Of a stretch of DNA of 34,929 bases, positions 7,782 through 16,029 are shown piece by piece. The DNA comes from Deltaproteobacteria bacterium (GTDB lineage Bacteria; Desulfobacterota; DSM-4660; Desulfatiglandales; HGW-15). The DNA lies in assembly GCA_016930795.1 (NCBI GenBank), contig JAFGFY010000007.1:1-34929 (forward strand), given 5' to 3'. The notes beneath the pieces are model-generated. The model saw only the letters and a program-made list of their open reading frames with translations. It did not search any database and was not told the origin of the DNA. Both the position numbers and the translations under genes were made by a program. Every line of letters starts with the position of its first letter. The first letter of the stretch is position 1.

Positions 7782-9146
7782 ATGGAAACGATTTTAATTG
7801 TTGATGATGAAAAGAACTACCTTGTGGTCTTAAAGGCCCTTTTAGAGCCGGAGGGCTATGAGATTCTCACGGCGGTTAATGCACGGGAAGCGATCCGCTT
7901 GATTCGGGAGTCGGAATTGGACCTGGTGATTACGGATATGAAGATGCCCGGAATCACCGGGATGGAACTCCTGGAAGAATCCAAGAAAGTGGCACCTGAT
8001 CTCCCGGTTATTATGATGACGGCCTTCGGCACCATTGAGATGGCTGTAGAGGCCATGAAGAAAAGGGCCTATGACTATATCACCAAGCCTTTCCAGAATG
8101 AAGAATTGAAGTTGACCATCAAAAAGGCATTGGAAAATTACCGGCTTATTAAAGAAAACCGTTTTCTCAGCGAGGCCCTTTCAGACCGTTACAGATACGG
8201 CAATATTATCGGCAAGAGCAAACCCATGCTTGAGATCTACGATCTGATTCAAAAGGTGGCTCAATCCAAGGTTTTCGTGCTGATTGCCGGAGCTTCGGGT
8301 ACGGGAAAGGAGCTTATTGCCAAGGCCATCCATTACAACAGCCCTAGGAAAGACCGCCCATTTATCTCTGTGAATTGTGGAGCACTCACAGAAACCCTTT
8401 TGGAGAGCGAGCTTTTCGGTCATGAGAAAGGGGCGTTTACAGGGGCGGTGGCCATGAAGAAGGGCCGTTTTGAACTCGCTGACGGAGGGACCCTTTTTCT
8501 AGATGAAGTGGGTGAAATGCCTGCGTCCTTGCAGGTTAAACTTCTGAGAATCCTTCAGGAAATGGAATTCGAGCGTGTAGGGGGGACACAGACCATTCAT
8601 ACAGATGTGAGGGTCATATCGGCCTCCAATAAAAACCTGAAAGAGGAGGTGGCCAAGGGAGCGTTCAGAGAAGATCTTTTCTATAGGCTCAATGTCATCA
8701 ATATCGAGGTCCCGCCCCTGAGGGAACGGGTTGAAGACATCCGGTTGCTGGTTAACCATTTCGCTCAGAAATACGGGCAGGATGAAGGCAAAGATAAGAT
8801 CGAATTGAGCGGACAGGTCTGGAAGGCCTTTTACCGTTACAGCTGGCCGGGCAACGTAAGGGAGTTGGAGAATACCATTGAAAGAGCGGTGGTTTTGAGT
8901 TCCAACGGTAAAATAGACCTTGAAGACTTGCCGGACGAATTCTCAGAGAAGCGAGAAGATCTGGATGTGGACAGATTTATACCCCTAGGCGCACCCCTGC
9001 AGAAGACCCTCGAGGAAATCGAGGAAAGACTTGTTCGAAGAGCCCTGAAGGAGTGCGATAATATTCAGTCCCATGCGGCGGAGATGCTTGGGATCACCAA
9101 AAGCCTGATTCAGCACAAATTGAAGAAGTACAATATCACTATCTGA
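7782..9146 (+). CDS. NtrC-family sigma54-dependent response regulator
   Basis: This 454-residue protein has the three classic domains. The receiver (1-120) has acidic pair Asp8-Asp9, phospho-acceptor Asp52 and Lys102. The AAA+ domain has Walker A GASGTGKE at 170-177, the sigma54-contacting GAFTGA at 217-222, Walker B GGTLFLDE at 235-242 and the arginine-rich PLRERVEDI region. A Fis-type helix-turn-helix closes the protein (about 410-452, with [19 protein letters not shown]). When phosphorylated it should oligomerise and open sigma54-RNA polymerase complexes. It starts 40 bases after kinase 2 with AGGA five bases before the ATG. Neither kinase shows a known ligand domain and no clear -24/-12 promoter was found in the window, so its targets are unknown. 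Family members include ZraR, AtoC and NtrC. Confidence 0.95.
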   Translation: METILIVDDEKNYLVVLKALLEPEGYEILTAVNAREAIRLIRESELDLVITDMKMPGITGMELLEESKKVAPDLPVIMMTAFGTIEMAVEAMKKRAYDYITKPFQNEELKLTIKKALENYRLIKENRFLSEALSDRYRYGNIIGKSKPMLEIYDLIQKVAQSKVFVLIAGASGTGKELIAKAIHYNSPRKDRPFISVNCGALTETLLESELFGHEKGAFTGAVAMKKGRFELADGGTLFLDEVGEMPASLQVKLLRILQEMEFERVGGTQTIHTDVRVISASNKNLKEEVAKGAFREDLFYRLNVINIEVPPLRERVEDIRLLVNHFAQKYGQDEGKDKIELSGQVWKAFYRYSWPGNVRELENTIERAVVLSSNGKIDLEDLPDEFSEKREDLDVDRFIPLGAPLQKTLEEIEERLVRRALKECDNIQSHAAEMLGITKSLIQHKLKKYNITI

Positions 9147-9398
9147 GGGTCAAATTATTTGAACTAAGATTTTGTTAATGAAATCAATTAATTAAGTGTT
9201 TTATAAGCTCGTCTGGGTTTTGATCGTGCAAAAAATTGTACTTTTCAAGGGTGAGAGGAAATCGGGCAGGAAATCGATATCTGATGAAAGTCCAGCGAAA
9301 ACGATTAGTTGCGACAGATGCTTTTGCCTGTGCTGTTTTGGCAGGAATTTTGCAGGATAAATGAAACAAGAAAGGCAAAATGCTCTTTCCTCCTTTTT

Positions 9399-9434
9399 GA
9401 AGAAGCCAACCCATGAATAGGGGTTGGCTTCTTC
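9399..9434. terminator. Perfect 14-bp hairpin between convergent genes
   Basis: GAAGAAGCCAACCC at 9399-9412 and its exact complement at 9421-9434 flank an 8-base loop. The stem begins five bases after the era stop codon on the minus strand and lies about 250 bases after the response-regulator stop. Its position between convergent operons suggests transcription termination. No run of T follows the stem in either direction, so it is not a textbook intrinsic terminator. The other bases between 9147 and 9438 hold no supportable gene. Confidence 0.45.
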
Positions 9435-9438
9435 GCTC

Positions 9439-10338
9439 TTAGTACCCCAATCTCCGCAACGCCCGAGTATCCCTACTCCAATTCTTCTCTACATGTACTG
9501 TTAGGTCTAGAAAGATGCGAGCCTCGAATATCTTTTCCAGTTCACGTCGCGCTGATTGGCCGATAGCCTTAATCATCCGCCCCTTCTGCCCAATGAGCAT
9601 CCCCTTCTGAGAATCGGACTCCACATGAATCCGTGCCGTAACGGTGAGGAGGTTCTTTTCCGGTTTGTCTTCCATCCTATCCACAGTCACGGCCGAGGAG
9701 TAGGGCAGTTCTTGTCTGGTGTGCAGGAATATCTTCTCCCGTATCATCTCGGAGACAAGAAATGAATCTGATTGGTCTGTTTTCATGTCTTTAGGGAAAA
9801 ACGCCGGACCGGGTTTGAGTCTTGAATGGAGTTGCTTCATGACTTGCTCAATGCCTTTCCCTTTTAAGGCAGATATGGGAATGACGGCATCAAAGAGGTT
9901 AAGTCTGCTGAAGGATTCAATGATCGGTAAGAGTTCCTTCTTAGAGCCTGTGTCTATCTTGTTGATGATAAGGAAAGAGGGTTTCCTTGTCTGTTCAAGA
10001 TTTTTCAATATCAAGGGAATATCTGGGTCGTCCGGGCGTGGCATCTCTATTATCATGATGATGATATCCACCTCGTGTAAGGCCTCTTGGGCGGAAGCTA
10101 CCATGCTTTTATGGAGAAGGGTCCGAGTTTTGTGTATACCGGGGGTATCCATAAATGCGACCTGATAGCCATCCCCATGATAGATCCCGAGGATTCGCTT
10201 TCGGGTCGTTTGAGGCTTTGGAGAGACGATGGCTACTTTCGTACCGAGGAGTCGATTCAGGAGGGTTGATTTGCCCACATTGGGAGGTCCCACAATAGCG
10301 ACAAAGCCGGACAGAAACTTTTGTTTATCAGAATTCAT
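9439..10338 (-). CDS. era: GTPase Era, 16S rRNA-processing/30S assembly factor
   Basis: Era binds the 3' end of 16S rRNA and is needed for 30S subunit maturation. The 299 residues are the usual length. The GTPase domain shows G1 GPPNVGKST (about 17-25), a switch I segment QTTRKRILG, G3 DTPG and G4 NKID. The C-terminal KH domain has the GxxG-type loop in LIGQKGRMIKAIG. The ATG follows AGAGGG by three bases. It is the last gene of the rnc - radical SAM - era block, an arrangement that puts two rRNA-processing factors under one transcript; 169 bases separate it from the radical SAM gene. Nothing is unusual about the protein. Confidence 0.97.
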   Translation of the reverse strand: MNSDKQKFLSGFVAIVGPPNVGKSTLLNRLLGTKVAIVSPKPQTTRKRILGIYHGDGYQVAFMDTPGIHKTRTLLHKSMVASAQEALHEVDIIIMIIEMPRPDDPDIPLILKNLEQTRKPSFLIINKIDTGSKKELLPIIESFSRLNLFDAVIPISALKGKGIEQVMKQLHSRLKPGPAFFPKDMKTDQSDSFLVSEMIREKIFLHTRQELPYSSAVTVDRMEDKPEKNLLTVTARIHVESDSQKGMLIGQKGRMIKAIGQSARRELEKIFEARIFLDLTVHVEKNWSRDTRALRRLGY

Positions 10339-10507
10339 CGTCCCTCTGTTTCAGGCCTAGGAAAGCATTTCTTTTTGGAGTTTCTCCAAATGAAATGATT
10401 TGTGTCAGAACGAGAGGCACTGAGGCCTAATGATATTCATACGTTCAGGGTTCGACGATACAAGGATACCAGGCTTCCCATCACCGACTGCCTTGGAAAA
10501 CCATTCT

Positions 10508-11548
10508 TCACAGCGAATTCACAACGACTTGTCCTGGAGGGACCGTGTCGTCCCCGGTGACCTTTATCACCTTAGCACCGGTCTTTTCTTCGATTGAACG
10601 AAGCCCTCGGTTCTTGTATCCCCTCACAAGAGGGAGTTCTTTGTGAGGAACTCTCAAACCTATTTCGGCAGCCGCTCCCCATTCCGGCAGATAGGATTCA
10701 ATCCTTTGTTGATAGATCTCCGAACGGACGAGAAACCCAAAGGCCTTGTGCCAAGGACCCGCTACAATCTGGTTATCTTCCAGTAACGTTTTTGAGGACA
10801 TCAATCCTATCCTGATTACAGGGATACCATTATCTTCCAGACGGATACAGCTCTCTTGACAGATTTTGACAGCCCCTGCAAGTGGCATAGGATGGTACCT
10901 TTTCTCTTGGAACCATTTTTCCAATACCGTTCCTTTTAGCACAATCGTCGGATAGAGCCGAACCATATCGGGGCGAAGCCTAATCACCTTTTGAACAGTC
11001 TGCATGAACCTTTCTTGAGTGTCTCCTGGTAGTCCGGGCATGAGTTGAACGCCCACTTTGAATCCGAATTCCTTTAGCAATTGAACGGATTCCACGGTGT
11101 CCTGGGACGTATGTCCTCTCCGGGATTGTTTCAGGACCTCATCAACCATTGACTGTGCGCCTAATTCGACAGTGGAGACCCCCATGTTTCTCAGCATATC
11201 AAGTGGCTTATTGTGGATGGAGTCAGGGCGCGTGGAAAACCTAATGGAGTTAAAGAGACCCTTCTGGAGGTAGGGCCTTACGGCCCCCAGTAATTCCTTC
11301 ATCCGGGCCGTCGTCAGATTCGTGAAAGTCCCCCCGTAAAAGGCAACCTCAGGCTTTCTGATAGGATCAAACCGATGGGATTGTACGGCCTGATCAAGAG
11401 TCCTTGCTATGGTTGATGCGTTGACATCTTGAAGCGATTGGGATGTGATCTTCTCTTGCTGGCAATAGATGCATCGATAGGGACATCCCTCATTGGGAAT
11501 GAATATAGGGACGATCAAAGGTCTATTTTTTATTCCGGTTTCAGACAC
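10508..11548 (-). CDS. Radical SAM protein, Elp3/COG1243-like
   Basis: This 346-residue protein carries the cluster motif CPYRCIYC (Cys22, Cys26, Cys29; CX3CX2C) near the N-terminus, then FYGGTFTNL and a ELGAQSMVDEVLKQSRRGHT stretch typical of the Elp3/oxygen-independent coproporphyrinogen oxidase-like radical SAM core. It is shorter than true Elp3 and lacks the acetyltransferase domain. Its reaction is unknown; the company of rnc and era suggests an RNA-related role, but that is inference. The start is GTG at 11548, inside the last codons of rnc (overlap 19 bases), with AAGG seven bases upstream, so the two genes are probably translationally coupled. Confidence 0.88.
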   Translation of the reverse strand: MSETGIKNRPLIVPIFIPNEGCPYRCIYCQQEKITSQSLQDVNASTIARTLDQAVQSHRFDPIRKPEVAFYGGTFTNLTTARMKELLGAVRPYLQKGLFNSIRFSTRPDSIHNKPLDMLRNMGVSTVELGAQSMVDEVLKQSRRGHTSQDTVESVQLLKEFGFKVGVQLMPGLPGDTQERFMQTVQKVIRLRPDMVRLYPTIVLKGTVLEKWFQEKRYHPMPLAGAVKICQESCIRLEDNGIPVIRIGLMSSKTLLEDNQIVAGPWHKAFGFLVRSEIYQQRIESYLPEWGAAAEIGLRVPHKELPLVRGYKNRGLRSIEEKTGAKVIKVTGDDTVPPGQVVVNSL

Positions 11549-12225
11549 TCAAATGCCTTTTTGGCTGCCTTTTGCTCAGCCTCTTTCTTGCTTTTTCCCT
11601 CATCCACGGCCATGGTCTTCCCTTGGAGTTGTATGGCTACCCTAAAGGTCTTATCGTGTGGAGGGCCACTTTCCGCTACCAGGACATACTCAGGTCGGGT
11701 CTTGTATGCCTCCTGGGTGTATTCTTGAAGCCGGCTTTTATAGTCATTAACAGCTTTTTCCGTTTCTATCTCTCCCAGTAAGGGCAGGAACAATCTCCGT
11801 ATAATCTCTTTTGTCTTTTCGAATCCTGCGTCCAGGTACAAAGCTCCCAGAACGGCTTCCATGGTGTTGGCAAGGATGGAAGGTCTTTTTCTCCCGCCCG
11901 TCGCTTCTTCACCCTTACCCAGCGTGAGATAATCGCCCAACGCCAGCGATTGGGCTACTTGACAGAGTCCTTTTTCATTGACCACGGTAGCCCTGTATTT
12001 TGAAAGGTCTCCTTCTTTGGAATCATGAAAGAGTTCCATCAAGACATGGCTGATAGCAAGATCAAGCACTGCATCACCTAGAAACTCAAGACGTTCATTA
12101 TCTCTTAGATCAGAATCAGTCTGTTCGTTCACATAAGAAGAATGCCGAAACGCCTGCATGAGAATATCCGGTTTCTTGAAAGTGTAACACAGTCTTTCGC
12201 TCAACTCGTTGAAATCCCCGCTCAT
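11530..12225 (-). CDS. rnc: Ribonuclease III
   Basis: RNase III cuts double-stranded RNA, including the rRNA precursor. The 231 residues contain the signature NERLEFLGDAVLD (about 43-55), with catalytic Glu and Asp side chains, and a second acidic site in ANTMEAVLGALYLD. A double-stranded-RNA-binding domain fills the C-terminus (about 160-228, with YKSRLQEYTQEAY and AKKAFECL). The ATG at 12225 follows GAGG by nine bases. It heads the block with the radical SAM gene and era. A MITE-like element ends only 31 bases upstream of the start, so the promoter lies within or beyond that element. Confidence 0.96.
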   Translation of the reverse strand: MSGDFNELSERLCYTFKKPDILMQAFRHSSYVNEQTDSDLRDNERLEFLGDAVLDLAISHVLMELFHDSKEGDLSKYRATVVNEKGLCQVAQSLALGDYLTLGKGEEATGGRKRPSILANTMEAVLGALYLDAGFEKTKEIIRRLFLPLLGEIETEKAVNDYKSRLQEYTQEAYKTRPEYVLVAESGPPHDKTFRVAIQLQGKTMAVDEGKSKKEAEQKAAKKAFECLKPE

Positions 12226-12256
12226 GAATATAAGCCTCGTTCCACTCTATTGCTGG

Positions 12257-12418
12257 GACCTTTGAAAAACGCCCCCTTTTGCCCAATTTCGGTGTCAGAC
12301 TCAAATTCTAACCCTCGAAATACTATACGGGTATTCGTGCCTGTCCCGATGGTGATCGGGAGGGTTAGAATTCTCGCCTTCCTTGAACTTGAACAAAATT
12401 GAGCATTTTTCAAAGGTC
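12257..12418. mobile_element. 162-bp MITE-like element with 13-bp terminal inverted repeats
   Basis: GACCTTTGAAAAA at 12257-12269 is matched exactly by its complement at 12406-12418. A second perfect inverted pair, ATTCTAACCCTC, lies inside at 12305-12316 and 12360-12371, and a small hairpin CCCGAT/ATCGGG sits at the centre. The element has no gene of its own; short frames across it on either strand are artefacts of the palindrome. Perfect termini, small size and internal symmetry are the marks of a miniature inverted-repeat element. No target-site duplication was established. Confidence 0.7.
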
Positions 12419-12943
12419 TCTCGCTTTCAATTCAACGTAATCTGTCTACCCTCTCAATAAGATGTCTACTGCAAAATCGAGGTTTAAGTCAAGAGAGTCC
12501 ATGAGTCCCTGATCACCATCAAGGCATCATCTGCTTCGTTACCTTCGATCGCTCAGTCGTCCCTTCTTGGCGCCTTACATTTAATACCTTGTTGGTGACC
12601 AGGGATAATCATAAACCATTTGATCTGAAAGAATATATCCATAATAGATGACGGATTTTTGTGGAATGCCTCTTTGTCATTCGGTTCAAGAGAACCGAAT
12701 GGAGGTCATGTTCAAAGCACAGCCCGGATTTTTACTTGATATCTATCGGGTGTTACGCTAAAAATACAGTCCTTTCACATGCCTTGATGGTATCTTGAAC
12801 CTTTATGAATGCCTCCCTTTCCAGCCAGGCCGGAACCACACGAGAGAATGTCAGGAGGTTCAGGAATTGGAAGAGTCTAGCTTTGAGTGATGACGTCGAT
12901 TCCGAAGGGGAATGGCATCAGCCATCTTAATGGCCGAGTACTA
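12419..12943. other. Gene-free stretch with a spaced inverted repeat and a hairpin
   Basis: No supportable coding frame was found. ACCATCAAGGCAT at 12515-12527 is exactly complementary to 12779-12791, and a hairpin with a 9-bp perfect stem (CATTCGGTT at 12678-12686, complement at 12693-12701) lies near the middle between them. This may be another, older palindromic element. The rest shows nothing I can name. Confidence 0.4.
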
Positions 12944-12972
12944 TTGACAAACTTCTTTAAATTTACTATACT
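12944..12972 (+). promoter_or_regulatory. Sigma70 promoter for the HD-GYP/orn operon
   Basis: TTGACA at 12944-12949 and TATACT at 12967-12972 are separated by exactly 17 bases. TTGACAAA at 12944-12951 is mirrored by TTTGTCAA at 12974-12981, so the promoter is bracketed by an inverted repeat that could be an operator. The expected transcript has a leader of about 120 bases before the HD-GYP ATG. Confidence 0.7.
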
Positions 12973-13058
12973 TTTTGTCAAAAAAACAGGCACTTATAAT
13001 AAAGAAGCCATTTCAAATACTCAAATAACCCTAGGCATACACAAATAGGAGCGACAAT

Positions 13059-13097
13059 TTGACCTGGCTGCAAAAGACATCTCACAACACCACCTGA
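13059..13097 (+). CDS. Possible 12-codon leader peptide before the HD-GYP gene
   Basis: AGGAG at 13047-13051 is followed after seven bases by TTG at 13059. That frame runs 12 codons and stops with TGA at 13095-13097, one base before the HD-GYP ATG at 13099, which has no Shine-Dalgarno of its own. The layout fits stop-restart translational coupling. A TTG start and short length make this tentative. Confidence 0.3.
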   Translation: MTWLQKTSHNTT

Positions 13098-13098
13098 C

Positions 13099-14025
13099 AT
13101 GAAACTTAGCTACCCCGTTCATGATATTGATAATCGACTGCTTCTTCCCGCTGGCACTGAACTCTCGGGAGATGTTCTGGAAGATCTGATCTCATCAAAT
13201 CACACCACTCCTTCTCAGACCTTACCACTCTTGGAACATGGTTCAGTGAGAAAGGATATTGTCAAGTTTATCAGTCAACCCCCTTACCAACTTATCTTTC
13301 CGGAAAAGCAGGACATCAGCAAGCTCCTAAAACAGATGGAGAAAGTACAGTTTGTTCTCCCCTTTTTACGGTCTCTTGACTATTTCAAGCAATATGACTT
13401 CACCACCTACAACCATTTGCTCAATGTCTTTGCCCTATCTACTCTATTAGCAGGCGACCTCATCCCCGACTATGAGGAACGCATCAGAGAGTCCGCAGCA
13501 GGCCCCGCGCACGATTTTGGAAAAATAACTGTCCCCTTGAAAATCCTGAAAAAGAGGACCCCATTGACACGGGCTGAGCGGGATATCTTGGATCATCACA
13601 CACTTGCAGGGTATGTATTGCTTAGCTATTACAAAAAGGATCCATACAGTCTTACGGCCAGAGTGGCCAGAGATCATCATGAAAGAAATGACGGCTCAGG
13701 ATACCCCCGAGGCATCAATCTCAATGACCGTATGGTGGAGATCGTGGCTGTCAGTGATGTCTATGACGCTCTTGTCTCCCTGAGACCCTATCGACCTATT
13801 TCTTACGACAAACGTTCGGCTTTAGAAGAAATCGTAGGACTAGCGGAGCAGAACAAAGTCAGCTGGGACGTGGTCAAGGCATTAATCGCTCATAGCCGTA
13901 CGGACAAGCCTCATTACCAAGAGGTCGAGATTCCTTCGGAGAAAAGGGGTGCCCCCCCTCCTGGGAATGTATATGGCATTATTGCTGAGGAGACTGATGC
14001 CGATGCCAGCGGGACATCAGAATAG
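13099..14025 (+). CDS. HD-GYP domain cyclic di-GMP phosphodiesterase
   Basis: HD-GYP proteins hydrolyse cyclic di-GMP to pGpG or GMP in the cytoplasm. Residues 1-95 form an N-terminal region without a recognised sensor domain. The HD-GYP core follows with all expected metal and signature residues: His106 (YNHLLNV), His138-Asp139 in HDFGK, His166-167 (DHHTLAG), His193-194 (RDHHERNDGSGYP), GYP at 201-203 and Asp220 (VSDVYDAL). Activity is therefore expected. No receiver or membrane segment is visible. The ATG lacks a ribosome site and may be coupled to a short leader frame. A consensus sigma70 promoter lies upstream. The 3' end overlaps the start of oligoribonuclease by about 29 bases, linking the two steps of c-di-GMP breakdown. 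Confidence 0.92.
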   Translation: MKLSYPVHDIDNRLLLPAGTELSGDVLEDLISSNHTTPSQTLPLLEHGSVRKDIVKFISQPPYQLIFPEKQDISKLLKQMEKVQFVLPFLRSLDYFKQYDFTTYNHLLNVFALSTLLAGDLIPDYEERIRESAAGPAHDFGKITVPLKILKKRTPLTRAERDILDHHTLAGYVLLSYYKKDPYSLTARVARDHHERNDGSGYPRGINLNDRMVEIVAVSDVYDALVSLRPYRPISYDKRSALEEIVGLAEQNKVSWDVVKALIAHSRTDKPHYQEVEIPSEKRGAPPPGNVYGIIAEETDADASGTSE

Positions 14026-14551
14026 GCTCATCTGGATAGACCTGGAAATGACCGGACTAAATCCTGAGGAGCATGTTATCCTTGAGATTGCCAGTGTCGT
14101 CACCGACGACCAACTGGAAATCGTGGCCGAAGGTCCGAACATCGCCGTCAATGTGCGGGAAGATGCCCTCGATCGTATGGAGGATTGGAGTCGTGTACAG
14201 CATGAGAAATCAGGCCTTTTGGATCGGGTGAGAAACTCCCCTGATGTCTGCCGGAGCGCCGAGGAGAAGACGCTGGAATTTCTCTCAAAGCATTGCGACA
14301 AAGAAGAGTCTCCTTTGTGCGGAAATTCCGTTTGGCAGGATCGGAGGTTTCTCCACAAACATATGCCCCGGCTCGAAGCCTTCCTCCATTACCGAGTCAT
14401 TGACGTCAGTTCAATCAAAGAGCTGGTCAGAAGATGGTATCCTCAACTACCCATTTTTGAAAAACGGAAGTCACACCTGGCATTGGATGATATCAAGGAG
14501 TCCATAGAAGAACTGAAGTACTACCGTCAGCAGGTTTTCAGGCTCTTCTGA
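13997..14551 (+). CDS. orn: Oligoribonuclease (DEDDh exonuclease)
   Basis: Oligoribonuclease hydrolyses RNA dinucleotides, including pGpG from cyclic di-GMP, to mononucleotides. The protein begins near WIDLEMTGLNPE, carrying the first Asp/Glu pair, continues with IAVNVRED, CGNSVWQDRRFL and ends with the histidine-aspartate motif HLALDDIKESIEELKYYR. Its roughly 184 residues match the family length and resemble E. coli Orn throughout. The frame is open upstream, but GAGGAG at 13987-13992 places the start at the ATG 13997 (or 14003), not at 13949. The start lies inside the last codons of the HD-GYP gene, so translation is likely coupled. It converges on nfnB with only two bases between the stop codons. 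Confidence 0.94.
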   Translation: MPMPAGHQNRLIWIDLEMTGLNPEEHVILEIASVVTDDQLEIVAEGPNIAVNVREDALDRMEDWSRVQHEKSGLLDRVRNSPDVCRSAEEKTLEFLSKHCDKEESPLCGNSVWQDRRFLHKHMPRLEAFLHYRVIDVSSIKELVRRWYPQLPIFEKRKSHLALDDIKESIEELKYYRQQVFRLF

Positions 14552-14553
14552 TC

Positions 14554-15966
14554 TCACCAACCCCATGTGAGGTAGTCATGTATGGAATCGGAGGCTCCTC
14601 GACCCGCCCCCATGGCGAGGATCACCGTGGCCTGACCTGTGACGATATCTCCACCGGCCCAAACTCCCTTTTTGGAGGTTTTTCCCGTTTTTGGATCTGC
14701 GATGATATTTCCCCACTTATTCAGCTTGATGTCCTTTGTGGACTTGGTCAACAAAGGATTAGCCCCCGCTCCCACCGCGATCACACCCAGATCACATTCC
14801 AGTTGAAACTCAGAGCCTTTAACCGGTATCGGCCGGCGTCTGCCTGAATCATCAGGTTCACCCAGTTCCATTTTGAGGCATTCTACACCGGTGATACGAC
14901 CCTTCTCATTTCCCAGGAATTTCGTGGGTGTGGTCAGAAGAAAGAATTCGATTCCCTCTTCTTCAGCGTGATGGATCTCTTCCACCCGGGCAGGCATCTC
15001 TTCTCTGGAACGCCGGTAGATTATCCGGACCCGGTCTGCCCCCAAGCGCATAGCCGTCCTCGCAGAATCCATGGCCACATTTCCGGCACCAAAAACGGCT
15101 ACGTCTTTTCCTAAGGCAATGGGGGTATCGTATTCAGGAAACAGGTAGGCCTTCATCAGGTTGGCTCTCGTCAAATACTCGTTGGCCGAGTATATCCCAA
15201 TAAGGTTTTCACCCGGGATGTTCAGAAATCTAGGCAGGCCCGCACCCACGCCAATGTACACGGCATCATAGCCTTCCTCGAACAGTTCATCCACGGAGAC
15301 GGTCCTTCCTACGACCATATTACATTCCAATTTCACGCCCAAACGCTCCAGGAAGTTCACCTCAGAATAGACGATCTCTTTTGGGAGTCTGAATTCAGGG
15401 ATGCCATAGACCAGAACACCACCCGGTTTGTGGAAGGCCTCAAAGACCGTCACGTCATGACCCTTGAGAATGAGATCGCCGGCGACAGTCAGACCGGACG
15501 GGCCGGAGCCGATGACAGCCACCTTTTTCCCGGTAGGTTCAGCCTTGGGGGGTAACTCGCCTTGTCCATTCTCCCGTTCGTGGTCCGCCGCGAAACGCTC
15601 CAAATTGCCGATGGCGACAGGATCCCCTTTTTTCCCCAGGATACATTTCCCCTCACACTGTATCTCTTGGGGACAGACTCGCCCGCATACCGCGGGAAGA
15701 GAGTTTCTTTGCCATATTTTTCGAATGGCTTTGGTATAATCTCCTTCCTTGATGTGCCGAATGAATCCTGGAATATCTACACCCACTGGACATCCATCAA
15801 CACAGGAGGGCTTTTTACACTGCAGGCATCTCTCTGCCTCTTTCATCGCACCTTCTGGAGACAATCCGAGGGGGACCTCATTAAAATTTCTCTTTCGGAT
15901 CTCTGGTTTCTGTTCAGGCATGGGTTGCCTGGGAATTTTTTCCATTTCTCCGGCTTTTTCCGGCAT
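14554..15966 (-). CDS. nfnB: NfnB-type subunit: NADPH-binding flavoprotein with two [4Fe-4S] clusters
   Basis: This is a GltD/GltA-like flavoprotein of about 470 residues. The N-terminus has cysteine motifs for two [4Fe-4S] clusters (CLQCKKPSCVDGCP and CGRVCPQEIQCEGKC). An FAD-binding motif GSGPSGL and a second Rossmann motif GAGNVAMDSA for NADP(H) follow, and the C-terminus has GGDIVTGQATVILAMGAGR. With the adjacent NfnA-like gene it most likely forms the NADH-dependent reduced ferredoxin:NADP+ oxidoreductase, which bifurcates electrons between ferredoxin and NAD. Alone it would be called a glutamate synthase small subunit, but no large subunit is present here. The frame opens at a GTG (15981), yet GGAGG lies between that GTG and the ATG at 15966 with eight bases spacing, so 15966 is the start. 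Confidence 0.88.
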   Translation of the reverse strand: MPEKAGEMEKIPRQPMPEQKPEIRKRNFNEVPLGLSPEGAMKEAERCLQCKKPSCVDGCPVGVDIPGFIRHIKEGDYTKAIRKIWQRNSLPAVCGRVCPQEIQCEGKCILGKKGDPVAIGNLERFAADHERENGQGELPPKAEPTGKKVAVIGSGPSGLTVAGDLILKGHDVTVFEAFHKPGGVLVYGIPEFRLPKEIVYSEVNFLERLGVKLECNMVVGRTVSVDELFEEGYDAVYIGVGAGLPRFLNIPGENLIGIYSANEYLTRANLMKAYLFPEYDTPIALGKDVAVFGAGNVAMDSARTAMRLGADRVRIIYRRSREEMPARVEEIHHAEEEGIEFFLLTTPTKFLGNEKGRITGVECLKMELGEPDDSGRRRPIPVKGSEFQLECDLGVIAVGAGANPLLTKSTKDIKLNKWGNIIADPKTGKTSKKGVWAGGDIVTGQATVILAMGAGRGASDSIHDYLTWGW

Positions 15967-16029
15967 AGTCAAATCCTCCACAAGTGATTTTCTAATAACC
16001 TGTTGAAAAATCAGCAGAATATTGTCGCG

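Noticed and set aside
9184-9414. 76-codon minus-strand frame after era
   Set aside because: Its ATG is in the loop of the 14-bp hairpin, it has no ribosome site and no recognisable family.
12222-12413. Short frames on both strands across the MITE-like element
   Set aside because: They are translations of the palindrome itself, without ribosome sites.
14554-15966. Annotation as glutamate synthase small subunit
   Set aside because: No large subunit is nearby and an NfnA-type subunit precedes it, so the NfnB reading fits better, although the family is the same.
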